From Triglochin maritima (Eukaryota > Streptophyta > Magnoliopsida > Alismatales > Juncaginaceae): a DNA stretch of 64,000 nucleotides. The position numbers were made by a program, and so were the translations under genes. The notes under the pieces are model-generated. The model was given only the letters and a program-made list of their open reading frames with translations. It was not told where the DNA came from and searched no databases. Positions 10,605 to 21,194 of this stretch are shown here, one piece after another; the first letter of the stretch is position 1, and each line of letters starts with the position of its first letter. The stretch lies in NCBI GenBank assembly GCA_963682175.1, contig OY821775.1, positions 32,052,053 through 32,116,052 of the forward strand, written 5' to 3'.

Positions 10605-11079
10605 ATGCACTTGGAAAGGGAACATGACGCCACGCGGGGCAAGAATAAGCATGTGTGGGCCCCCTTCACAAAGAGCACCAGATGAAATGAGAGGTTCATG
10701 AATTGGGCGTAAAGGCGTCTCATTCAAAGGATCAAACCTAAAGAGCTTGAACCTCTCAAGAGTTTGGGAAATGAGGGGCAACGGAAGAAGAGTTTCTCCC
10801 GTTGCGCTGCTGAAGTTATGATCGTCAATCCAAACTCTCCAACCAACAGGCTGGTGCGTCGGAACGAGGTCAAGAACCTCGTTAGGCATGTCCGACACAC
10901 CAGGCGAACAAAAAGTGGGTATCATACCCAAGGTATTCTCCAAGGAACTCCTAATACCCTCATGAGCAATGTAGTTGTTTGATGTTCCATCATTTCCAAG
11001 ATGATCAGGAACAATAGTGAGAGGAAAACTCTCATCAGGTTGTTTGAAATTGAGGGTTCTAGGGAGCTCCTCCTCCACC
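10605..11079 (-). pseudogene. E1 ORF fragment with a reverse-transcriptase-like motif
   Basis: A 158-codon minus-strand frame. Residues 63-110, including GWRVWIDDHNF (79-89) and PLPLISQTLERF (99-110), line up with the gypsy RT segment GWRVCIDYRKLN...HFPLPFIDQMLERL. The 'NEVLDLVPT' just before it matches the residues that normally precede that segment. The catalytic YxDD region, RNase H and integrase are absent. The frame was continuous with the gag-like ORF before the tandem LTR array landed at 11085/16279. My reading is a pol remnant fused into a gag-type ORF of a non-autonomous element. Confidence 0.55.
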
Positions 11080-11084
11080 AGAGG
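11080..11084. other. Left target-site duplication AGAGG of tandem LTR array
   Basis: AGAGG directly precedes TGTAACGCC at 11085 and is repeated exactly at 16280-16284 after ...ATATTACA. Confidence 0.85.
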
Positions 11085-11826
11085 TGTAACGCCCCGAGCC
11101 CGGACAACTGCTCACCCGCCCGAACCTGGTGCGTTAAGATACGATCCACGATCCTGACCGCTGCGCACTCTGATATTTAAATCCATCTGATAGGCCCATA
11201 ATTAATCTGAAAAATATAATCAACAATTTGTGAGCTCGACAGCCCGCAAGTACCAACCATCAATCAATCAGAATCATAATCATGTGGAAAATGATACAGA
11301 ATATGACATTCAGTCAATAAGCACAATCAAGAGACATGCATCACAAATAAATGCATGCATATCAATTTGAAACCCCCATTCAGATTCGACCACATCCTGT
11401 GCTTCTGAAATCTATCAATCTGTCAGACGCACACCTGGTAGCTCCACACTAACGACAGGCAGCCCTTTCCTCTCTCGGGTGGCTCCACGCTGTCCGTTAG
11501 GCAGCTCTTTCCTAAGTTGCTCTGCTAGAAACATACACACAGCCACAGGACATGTCGACCGAAACACCACCATGCAATCATATGCATATCCATAAAATCA
11601 ATATTAATGCTCAACATGCATGCAACTACGAATATCAAGAGAGACAGACATGATATGAAACTGAAGAATAACGAATCAGTACTTTCCTCAAAATCTCCAT
11701 CTTTTTCTTCTCAATATTCTTCTCAAAATTTCATCTTCTCCTAAAACCACACAATCGTCCAACAATCTTAATTAGTCCATTAAGATATTTGATTATTACC
11801 TCAACTAAAAAATTCAGGATATTACA
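11085..11826 (-). repeat. Array LTR 1 (left outer, 742 bp)
   Basis: TGTAACGCC...ATATTACA on the plus strand. This is the 3' LTR of the array in element orientation. It shares the GGTGCGTTAAG and CCACGCTGTCC variants with LTRs 2 and 5. Confidence 0.92.
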
Positions 11827-12197
11827 TTCTACCCTCCTTAAAAGAAATTTCGTCCTCGAAATTAGATTTCAATACTGTCTCAATCCAAACAAATCAATAC
11901 AAATTTTTCAACTCATTATTTATCAAATCTAAAAACCTAACACCACTTATCGCTCATAATTTAGATAATCAATCCAATCCAAATCCAAATTCACATTTAA
12001 ACTCAAGTCCAAATATCTCAAAATTATCTTTCATTATTTATTAATAATTTGGTAGCAAATCCAACCAAGTCAAAATTCACATTTAAATCAATAGTCAATA
12101 CTTTTAAATCCAATTTCTCAAATTCCAATTCAATCAAATTTTTATTTCAAATCCAAATCCCGACTAATTCCGAGGATCGTATTGCTCTGATACCATT
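11827..12197 (-). other. Array internal cassette 1 (371 bp, PBS and PPT)
   Basis: PPT complement at 11827-11843 and PBS complement GCTCTGATACCA at 12184-12195. Type A variants (CAATACAAATTTTTC, ATTATCTTTC) are shared with cassette 4. The 73-codon frame that crosses its right part has no family resemblance. Confidence 0.9.
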
Positions 12198-12940
12198 TGT
12201 AACGCCCCGAGCCCGGACAACTGCTCACCCGCCCGAACCTGGTGCGTTAAGATACGATCCACGATCCTGACCACTGCGCACTCTGATATTTAAATCCATC
12301 TGATAGGCCCATAATTAATCTGAAAAATATAATCAACAATTTGTGAGCTCGACAGCCCGCAAGTACCAACCATCAATCAATCAGAATCATAATCATGTGG
12401 AAAATAATACAGAATATGACATTCAGTCAATAAGCACAATCAAGAGACATGCATCACAAATAAAATGCATGCATATCAATTTGAAACCCCCATTCAGATT
12501 CGACCACATCCCGTGCTTCTGAAATCTATCAATCTGTCAGACGCACACCTGGTAGCTCCACACTAACGACAGGCAGCCCTTTCCTCTCTCGGGTGGCTCC
12601 ACGCTGTCCGTTAGGCAGCTCTTTCCTAAGTTGCTCTGCTAGAAACATACACACAGCCACAGGGCATGTCGACCGAAACACCACCATGCAATCATATGCA
12701 TATCCATAAAATCAATATTAATGCTCAACATGCATGCAACTACGAATATCAAGAGAGACAGACATGATATGAAACTGAAGAATAACGAATCAGTACTTGC
12801 CTCAAAATCTCCATCTTTTTCTTCTCAATATTCTTCTCAAAATTTCATCTTCTCCTAAAACTACACAATCATCCAACAATCTTAACTAGTCCATTAAGAT
12901 ATTTGATTATTATCTCAACTAAAAAATTCAGGATATTACA
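12198..12940 (-). repeat. Array LTR 2 (743 bp)
   Basis: Same ends as LTR 1. Carries CCACGCTGTCC (type A). Confidence 0.92.
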
Positions 12941-13310
12941 TTCTACCCTCCTTAAAAGAAATTTCGTCCTCGAAATTTGATTTCAATACTGTCTCAATCC
13001 AAACAAATCAATACCAATTTTTCAACTCATTATTTATCAAATCTAGAAACCTAACACCACTTATCGCTCATAATTTAGATAATCAATCCAACCAAATCCA
13101 AATTCACATTTAAACTCAAGTCCAAATATCTCAAAATTATGTTTCATTATTTATTAATAATTTGGTAGCAAATCCAACCAAGTCAAAATTCACATTTAAA
13201 TCAATAGTCAATACTTTTAAATCCAATTTCTCAAATTCCAATTCAATCAAATTTTTATTTCAAATCCAAATCCCGACTAATTCCGAGGATCGTATTGCTC
13301 TGATACCATT
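12941..13310 (-). other. Array internal cassette 2 (370 bp)
   Basis: PBS complement at 13297-13308. Type B variants CAATACCAATTTTTC and ATTATGTTTC. Confidence 0.9.
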
Positions 13311-14053
13311 TGTAACGCCCCGAGCCCGGACAACTGCTCACCCGCCCGAACCTGGTGTGTTAAGATACGATCCACGATCCTGACCGCTGCGCACTCTGAT
13401 ATTTAAATCCATCTGATAGGCCCATAATTAATCTGAAAAATATAATCAACAATTTGTGAGCTCGACAGGCCGCAAGTACCAACCATCAATCAATCAGAAT
13501 CATAATCATGTGGAAAATAATACAGAATATGACATTCAGTCAATAAGCACAATCAAGAGACATGCATCACAAATAAAATGCATGCATATCAATTTGAAAC
13601 CCCCATTCAGATTCGACCACATCCTGTGCTTCTGAAATCTATCAATCTGTCAGACGCACACCTGGTAGCTCCACACTAACGACAGATAGCCCTTTCCTCT
13701 CTCGGGTGGCTCCACTCTGTCCGTTAGGCAGCTCTTTCCTAAGTTGCTCTGCTAGAAACATACACACAGCCACAGGACAAGTCGACCGAAAAACCACCAT
13801 GCAATCATATGCATATCCATAAAATCAATATTAATGCTCAACATGCATGCAACTACGAATATCAAGAGAGACAGACATGATATGAAATTGAAGAATAACG
13901 AATCAGTACTTGCCTCAAAATCTCCATCTTTTTCTTCTCAATATTCTTCTCAAAATTTCATCTTCTCCTAAAACTACACAATCATCCAACAATCTTAATT
14001 AGTCCATTAAGATATTTGATTATTACCTCAACTAAAAAATTCAGGATATTACA
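13311..14053 (-). repeat. Array LTR 3 (743 bp)
   Basis: Type B: GGTGTGTTAAG and CCACTCTGTCC, shared with LTR 4. Confidence 0.92.
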
Positions 14054-14423
14054 TTCTACCCTCCTTAAAAGAAATTTCGTCCTCGAAATTTGATTTCAAT
14101 ACTGTCTCAATCCAAACAAATCAATACCAATTTTTCAACTCATTATTTATCAAATCTAAAAACCTAACACCACTTATCACTCATAATTTAGATAATCAAT
14201 CCAACCAAAACCAAATTCACATTTAAACTCAAGTCCAAATATCTCAAAATTATGTTTCATTATTTATTAATAATTTGGTAGCAAATCCAACCAAGTCAAA
14301 ATTCACATTTAAATCAATAGTCAATACTTTTAAATCCAATTTTTCAAATTCCAATTCAATCAAATTTTTATTTCAAATCCAAATCCTGACTAATTCCGAG
14401 GATCGTATTGCTCTGATACCATT
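14054..14423 (-). other. Array internal cassette 3 (370 bp)
   Basis: PBS complement at 14410-14421. Type B, like cassette 2. Confidence 0.9.
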
Positions 14424-15166
14424 TGTAACGCCCCGAGCCCGGACAACTGCTCACCCGCCCGAACCTGGTGTGTTAAGATATGATCCACGATCCTGACCGC
14501 TGCGCACTCTGATATTTAAATCCATGTGATAGGCCCATAATTAATCTGAAAAATATAATCAACAATTTGTGAGCTCGACAGCCCGCAAGTACCAACCATC
14601 AATCAATCAGAATCATAATCATGTGGAAAATAATACATAATATGACATTCAGTCAATAAGCACAATCAAGAGACATGCATCACAAATAAAATGCATGCAT
14701 ATCAATTTGAAACCCCCATTCAGATTCGACCACATCCTGTGCTTCTGAAATCTATCAATCTGTCAGACGCACACCTGGTAGCTCCACACTAACGACAGAC
14801 AGCACTTTCCTCTCTCGGGTGGCTCCACTCTGTCCGCTAGGCAGCTCTTTCCTAAGTTGCTCTGCTAGAAACATACACACAGCCACAGGACATGTCGACC
14901 GAAACACCACCATGCAATCATATGCATATCCATAAAATCAATATTAATGCTCAACATGCATGCAACTACGAATATCAAGAGAGACAGACATGATATGAAA
15001 CTGAGGAATAACGAATCAGTACTTGCCTCAAAATCTCCATCTTTTTCTTCTCAATATTCTTCTCAAAATTTCATCTTCTCCTAAAACCACACAATCATCC
15101 AACAATCTTAATTAGTCCATTAAGATATTTGATTATTACCTCAACTAAAAAATTCAGGATATTACA
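14424..15166 (-). repeat. Array LTR 4 (743 bp)
   Basis: Type B, like LTR 3, with private changes (GACAGACAGCAC). Confidence 0.92.
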
Positions 15167-15536
15167 TTCTACCCTCCTTAAAAGAAATTTCGTCCTCGAA
15201 ATTTGATTTCAATATTGTCTCAATCCAAACAAATCAATACAAATTTTTCAACTCATTATTTATCAAATCTAAAAACCTAACACCACTTATCGCTCATAAT
15301 TTAGATAATCAATCCAACCAAATCCAAATTCACATTTAAACTCAAGTCCAAATATCTCAAAATTATCTTTCATTATTTATTAATAATTTGGTAGCAAATC
15401 CAACCAAGTCAAAATTCACATTTAAATCAATAGTCAATACTTTTAAATCCAATTTCTCAAATTCCAACTCAATCAAATTTTTATTTCAAATCCAAATCCC
15501 GACTAATTCCGAGGATCGTATTGCTCTGATACCATT
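15167..15536 (-). other. Array internal cassette 4 (370 bp)
   Basis: PBS complement at 15523-15534. Type A, like cassette 1. Confidence 0.9.
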
Positions 15537-16279
15537 TGTAACGCCCCGAGCCCGGACAACTGCTCACCCGCCCGAACCTGGTGCGTTAAGATACGATCCA
15601 CGATCCTGACCGCTGCGCACTCTGATATTTAAATCCATCTGATAGGCCCATAATTAATCTGAAAAATATAATCCACAATTTGTGAGCTCGACAGCCCGCA
15701 AGTACCAACCATCAATCAATCAGAATCATAATCATGTGGAAAATAATATAGAATATGACATTCTGTCAATAAGCACAATCAAGAGACATGCATCACAAAT
15801 AAAATGCATGCATATCAATTTGAAACCCCCATTCAGATTCGACCACATCTCGTGCTTCTGAAATCTATCAATCTGTCAGACGCACACCTGGTAGCTCCAC
15901 ACTAACGACAGGCAGCCCTTTCCTCTCTCGGGTGGCTCCACGCTGTCCGTTAGGCAGCTCTTTCCTAAGTTGCTCTGCTAGAAACATACACACAGCCACA
16001 GGACATGTCGACCAAAACACCACCATGCAATCATATGCATATCCATAAAATCAATATTAATGCTCAACATGCATGCAACTACGAATATCAAGAGAGACAG
16101 ACATGATATGAAATTGAAGAATAACGAATCAGTACTTGCCTCAAAATCTCCATCTTTTTCTTCTCAATATTCTTCTCAAAATTTCATCTTCTCCTAAAAC
16201 CACACAATCATCCAACAATCTTAATTAGTCCATTAAGATATTTGATTATTACCTCAACTAAATAATTCAGGATATTACA
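15537..16279 (-). repeat. Array LTR 5 (right outer, 743 bp)
   Basis: Type A. It ends ATATTACA at 16279, followed by AGAGG. In element orientation it is the 5' LTR of the array. Confidence 0.92.
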
Positions 16280-16284
16280 AGAGG

Positions 16285-17302
16285 TGAGTCCTTAAGAGGC
16301 ACAATATGAAGATCATGTGGCTCAAGGGCCACGAGACAAAAAGATAAGGCACAATCCTGTGCCGACTCATAACGAAGCTGGTCCAAGTTATTCTCGATTT
16401 GAATCGAATCCTCCACTAAGTGATCGTGAATTGAAACCCCAAGTCCCTCAGACTGACTAGGAGTTTGACTTTGAAAGGTTGTGCTTTGAATTTGTGGATG
16501 TGGTGGTGCTTCAATATCAAAAGGTGAATCCTCATGTTGACAAGAAAGGTTACCCTCCTCACGTTCATGGAATTGTTCTGTCATTTGACTCACTTGCATT
16601 TCAATATTTTGCAAGGAATTCAAGTTGGACTTCAATAAAGTTTGAGTGGTTTCCATGAACGTTTGGAGGGTTTGTTTTAAGGAATCAAATTTGGGGTCAA
16701 CAGTGTGGTCCAAGTCAGAGCTTGGGATATTTTGGGGTTGGGTGTTGATGGGGCTGAGAATGAGTCCAATGATTTGAAGTGGGGTGTTGGTAGAATTCTG
16801 GGTATTCGGGAGGAGGATACGGGGGTGAAAATGAGGTATAAGAATTTGGATAAGAATTGTCTCCCCACGAATCCATCACTCTCGGGTTGTACGCGGATGC
16901 GTAATGGCCACATTGAACATTTTGGGAAAAGGTATGCTCATACTCAGGCTCAGGGGGAACATAAGGACATTCCCCGATAACATGACCACTCAACCCACAA
17001 CAATCGCACGGTATGGCTACTGGAGCCACCTGTGCACTCATGTCTTCTACCACATGCATGAAAGAGGCCAAAGGTTCTTGTAATGTCTCAGTTTGATGAC
17101 CAACATATGATCCGACAAAACTAGATGGTGGTCTAGCAGTCGTTGCCTCTCTCATGTTACCCCTATATGAAGATTGCTTAGTCACACAATGAAGATTATC
17201 CCAACCATACGGGGTGTTCGTTTGAGCCACCCCCGGTTGCATGGGTCCAAAATACCAGGACGAATTGTCCTGGTCACAACAATCATATGGATGGTCGCCC
17301 AT
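16285..17302 (-). pseudogene. E1 gag-like ORF with one CCHC zinc knuckle
   Basis: The frame from 17326 (first likely ATG of the MDGYMGDHPYD segment about 17314) runs 203 codons. It has a zinc knuckle CDCCGLSGHVIGEC (C-x2-C-x4-H-x4-C, residues 107-120) and a Pro/Tyr/His-rich tail. It ends at 16715. A second frame (16713 down to 16285) continues with a helical, Gln-rich segment (SLKQTLQTFMETTQTLL...MEVSQM-like), the usual post-knuckle part of Athila gag. A one-base frameshift near 16730-16760 therefore separates them. The capsid part before the knuckle is missing. The frame is then split by the LTR array at 16279. In the family, gag packages element RNA into cytoplasmic particles. Confidence 0.6.
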
Positions 17303-17326
17303 GTAACCATCCATCTCAACAAACAA

Positions 17327-18430
17327 CTCTCGAGTCGACCACTCTCACCACCACGAGACTAAGCTCGCAAAAAGTGCTTGAATCGACCCTAAAACGCTAC
17401 TAGAGAGTGTAAAGGGGAGGAGACTAAAACGTAGAAGTAGGTGAGAAGAAGATGACTCAGAGGAGAAGGGAAGAATCCCTAAAGCTAGCGTGGGTGAAGG
17501 GATCATGTAGAAGCCTAACTAGCAAGCACGACTCAAACAATGTAAGGCAATGGGTCCTTAGGCTAGACGACGCCTAACTTCGAGTTCACTAGCCTCGACA
17601 CGCCTCACCTGCCTACAACGAGGACCACAATGCCTAGCAAGTGATACCATATCCGGAGGTCTAGTACCTCCTACTATCGACAAGTTAGGCAACGCCGATC
17701 AGGCCATGGCGGTCTCAACTAGATTACTCTCCTAGTGCGTCTGAAATCCAAGGGCCAATGTCTACTTGCTTTTAGTTAAGGCTTGATTAAGAGTGATTTT
17801 TGGGGCCAAGGAAAGGGTGATGAAATCCCCCACCTTATCTTTTATGGGACAACCCCTCCTTAGTAGCGTTTTATCCTAGATATAGCAATCAATCGCTCCA
17901 ATCAAACGCTCACTCACTCTTGTCCTGATGCAATTCCTACTAACTAATGCATGGGCATACGAGATGCATGAATGAGTGTAGGAATTTGCGTACCTCACGC
18001 CAGCGCTCAACAACTGAAAATAAAGCTAAAAGAAAAGACAACTATATGCCTATGTCAATACATGATGCGTGACCTAAACAAGTAAGAACGTCTAGTCTTT
18101 TGCTTTGGATTTTAGGGCCAAGTTGATTAATGGGGGAGTAATTAATGATCTGGGAGCAAACTAGAGGTCATAGGATGCAAAATAAAGCTCCAAGATAACA
18201 ATAATGAACTAATAAACTACCAGAAGAAAACTGAGAGTCAGAAACCCTCACCAGGCCCCCAATTGGCGGTCCTTTTTGGAGCTTGGGTGCTCCAACTCCT
18301 CCAGTAGCCTCCCCGGGAGCTCTAGGATCCCTGAAACTAAGAAAAACTGAAAACAAAAAATTAAAAACCCCTCGAATCGGCCAAAACAACGTCTGGACAG
18401 AGCACCTCCCCGGCAACGGCGCTATAAACT
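17327..18430 (-). other. E1 leader with PBS
   Basis: No gene. The complement of AGTTTATAGCGCCGTTGCC GGGGAGG at about 18406-18430 abuts the LTR and is the Athila/Tat-type primer site region. The following 500 bp match the leader of E8 (46188-46640). Near 18258-18275 a CCAATTGGCGGTC half-palindrome recurs. Confidence 0.7.
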
Positions 18431-18622
18431 TGATTGATTGTTTTATTTAAACCGCAAGTGCACGACCGCGTTGAAGCAGAGGCAAATATGGGTCGTCCAC
18501 TGGGAGGTGTGTCGACGATTGGTTTGTTCGAAGGCGAGAGGTAAAAAGAAGGAGATTAAGGTTGGTTACACTAAACTACACTAAGATTCAAAATGGAAAT
18601 GAAGATAAGCAATAAAACTAAG
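18431..18622 (-). repeat. E1 5' LTR, left part
   Basis: Starts TGATTGATTG (complement of the LTR 3' end) and matches 7533-7722. It stops at AAAACTAAG, where a family L2 LTR begins. Confidence 0.85.
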
Positions 18623-19115
18623 TGATGCATTGCATACATTGCATCATATGTCTTTCATTTAGATTACTTTTACATCAATAAATGCTACTAAGGTATGTGT
18701 TTAGTCGTATTTACAGAATACAGGGACTTGGATGCAAATTACCCACATCCCGAGCATAAACGCGTGCAAAAGACTCATTTCTATCATAAAGACCAAGCTC
18801 AAGATTATCGGGTTTCAAATGAAAATGTATCCAAGCATAGAAGCATTCAAGTCCTAATTACAAAAAGAACAGGGACTTAAGCACAAAAGTAGCCGGGGAC
18901 TTAATTGCAAAAAGACAAGGACCTAATTGCAAATCACGAGTAGCTTTTATTATCTTGGAGAAAATCTAAAGAAAAATCAATGTGGATCTCCAAATATATG
19001 AAGGAATTAATCCGGAGCTCAAAAGAATGGAAAGAATCAATCCAGACGTGCAAAGGAGGATCAAATCATACCAAAAACACACAGCAAAAATCCGGATTAA
19101 ATCAGAGGATATTGT

Positions 19116-19163
19116 GCGGCGAAATCGCCGCATATTACATGCCTTGTGCGGCGGAAACGCCGC
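19116..19163 (+). repeat. Pair of GCGGCG/CGCCGC hairpins in L2 U3
   Basis: GCGGCG-AAAT-CGCCGC (19116-19131) and GCGGCG-GAAA-CGCCGC (19148-19163): 6-bp stems with 4-nt loops, ending 90 bp before the TATA box. Confidence 0.9.
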
Positions 19164-19252
19164 CCCCTTAGCGATCCGTGTGCTCCAATTTTGTCCAGTC
19201 GTGTCTGGACACGTGTACTCTCCAATTCTATACTTAGGTCTCTTGTAACAAC

Positions 19253-19260
19253 TATAAATA
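19253..19260 (+). promoter_or_regulatory. L2 LTR TATA box
   Basis: CTATAAATAGCCC, in the same context as at 32550-32557. Confidence 0.65.
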
Positions 19261-19855
19261 GCCCCGAGAACGATGTTAGAAGGGTCCTTGGCCTTAGACC
19301 TAGTTTTTAGTTGTTGTTTTTATTTGTAGGCTTTTCTTTTCATTAATAAAATTCTGTCTTTTATTTCTTACTTTTAGTTTTCTTTTGTAATGTCTCTAGG
19401 ATCCCTTCTTCTTCCTCCCTCCATGAGTTTCTAACTCTTTCCGAAGGGTGGAGGTGACGGATTTAGGGTTAGAGAAGATGAATGAATGTTATTATTCTAA
19501 GTTCGTGATTAGTATTTTGATTACTTGAGTTTATGATTAATCATTTATCTTGTAATGCTTCATAACTAAACATGATTTATTATAAGTTTCTAAGTTCTCT
19601 AATCTAAACCTTAAATCTAAACCTCCACCTAACGGAATTCTCTTCTTATTTCTTGTTTTAATTTTAATTGCTTTTGTTTCGTAGTTTAGTTAATTAAACC
19701 AAAAACCCCAAAAACCCTAATTGATTCTTCTCTACTTCTTTCCCATCAATCGAAACAACAAAAATAACGAAATCTCTCCCTCCTTGTGTTCGACCCGTAC
19801 TTGCCACCGCTTCATCGCGGCCGTGCACTTGCGGTATAAATTTAAATCTTCATCA

Positions 19856-21194
19856 AGTTTTTGGCGCCGTTGCCGGGGAGGCGACGAAGATTTTGTTTGT
19901 TTTTGTATTTTCGATTTTTTTTCTGTTTATCGTGTGTGCGATCTAACTATTTGGATTTGCGTTTCAGGAGACAACAGAGCGCGCGGCGAAATTCGGGAGC
20001 GTTCTGAGGCACTTGGGAGGCGAAATCGCCGCACCACCAAGAGTATTTGCGGCAGAATCGCCGCACAACCTAGGGATCCGGTCTTCAAATTTCTGGGGCG
20101 TCGTCGGCATCTCTGGGTGGTCGCACTGAGCTACTGGAATCTCCGAGAGCGGGCGGCGAACCCGACTGACCATTGCGGAGGTAACTTTTCTTGCCTTTCT
20201 CGTAAAATCTGAATAGTTGAAAAGTTTCCTCTCGTAAAATTGCACGTGTCAGGGTTACAATTCCATAATTGGCAATAATTCAACTCTGACCTAAAATTGG
20301 CAAAATTAGAAAGACCTTAGTGCATGCATCATATAATGTTTTGCTTGCATTATTCTTGCTAAATTCTTGCAAATTAATACTTGTTGAAGATTGTTGGAGG
20401 CAAGGTACGTATCGAGGTTTTTATCGATTGCATTAGAGCATATAATTTAGTTGCATACAACCTTGCAATTGCCCCCATTAAAAGGACCGTTGTTTGACTA
20501 TCTTTGCTAGATTTAAGTTAAACTATCGTAAGGGCAACTCCGTAGGAAAAGATACGGTGGGGATTTCATCACCCTCCCGTAGCCCACAAACTACAATCCT
20601 GAAGTGTCGCCTAAGCCTAAAATTTAAAATCAATTAGACATTGGCCCCTAAGGACTCGGACTCAATTAAGGAGGAGATTGGTTTGACTTGCTATGACCTG
20701 AAGCTAATTGAATTCAAATTGGTGTCTAGAAAGTGTTTTTGTGTTGACGAAAGTCTTCCAAGCGACGTGGTTGTCTAATTGGCACCGACTCTGTCGGAAG
20801 CGCCCCCACTAGCTATACACTAACTGGCCAACTTGGTTTGATTGGTGAGGGAGGTGAATCGAGCAAATCAATTCGACTCAACCAGTTAGGAGTCGTCTAG
20901 ATTTAAGTGACACTAGGTCTAGGATTGTTTTGACCGTGCTTGTTCAGGAAACTTCTGACCAACCCTAATTTTTATCCTTTAGAGTTAAGTTTCCCTTCTC
21001 GTCTGAGTCTTCTTTCCCTTCTCATCCTTACCTTTCTATTGTTTGTTTCCTTTAAAAAAATAATAAAAAAAATATATTTAAAATTCAAAAAAAAAAAAAA
21101 GTAATTGATTCTTGAAATTGAATTTGAAATTTAAATTTCAAACTCAAGTTCAAAAATTGATTCAACCCGGTGCACTCAGATTTGGATTCGGGAC
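19856..21194 (+). other. L2 PBS and leader
   Basis: AGTTTTTGGCGCCGTTGCC (19856-19874) is the primer-site region. More GGCGAAATCGCC-type hairpins lie at about 20018-20066. The remainder is non-coding and matches 33097-34411. Confidence 0.7.

Larger units (their letters stand above)
11085..16279 (-). mobile_element. Tandem mini-LTR retroelement array (5 LTRs, 4 internal cassettes)
   Basis: The layout is LTR-int-LTR-int-LTR-int-LTR-int-LTR with a strict 1113-bp period. In minus orientation each LTR starts TGTAATATCCTGAATT and ends CGGGGCGTTACA. After it comes AA plus TGGTATCAGAGC (initiator-Met-tRNA type PBS), then 370 bp without a credible ORF, then TTCGAGGACGAAATTTC and an AAGGAGGGTAGAA polypurine tract before the next LTR. 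The TTCGAGGACGAA...PPT block is typical of the 3' end of Tekay-like chromoviruses, so this looks like an internally deleted chromovirus. A single AGAGG TSD bounds the whole array. Confidence 0.9.
18623..19855 (+). repeat. L2 LTR (1233 bp)
   Basis: TGATGCATTGCATACATTGC start, ...CTTCATCA end, then AGTTTTTGGCGCCGTTGCC. It matches 31920-33096 and 39622-40849. Confidence 0.85.

Noticed and set aside
12049..15609. Four near-identical 73-codon plus-strand frames at 1113-bp steps
   Set aside because: They straddle the cassette and the LTR start of the tandem array on the strand opposite to the element. Repetition comes from the array and the protein resembles nothing.
11085..16279. Satellite DNA or CRISPR-like array
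   Set aside because: The 1113-bp unit contains a complete LTR plus PBS and PPT, has TG...CA ends and is bounded by one TSD. It is a retroelement array. CRISPR does not apply in a plant nuclear context.
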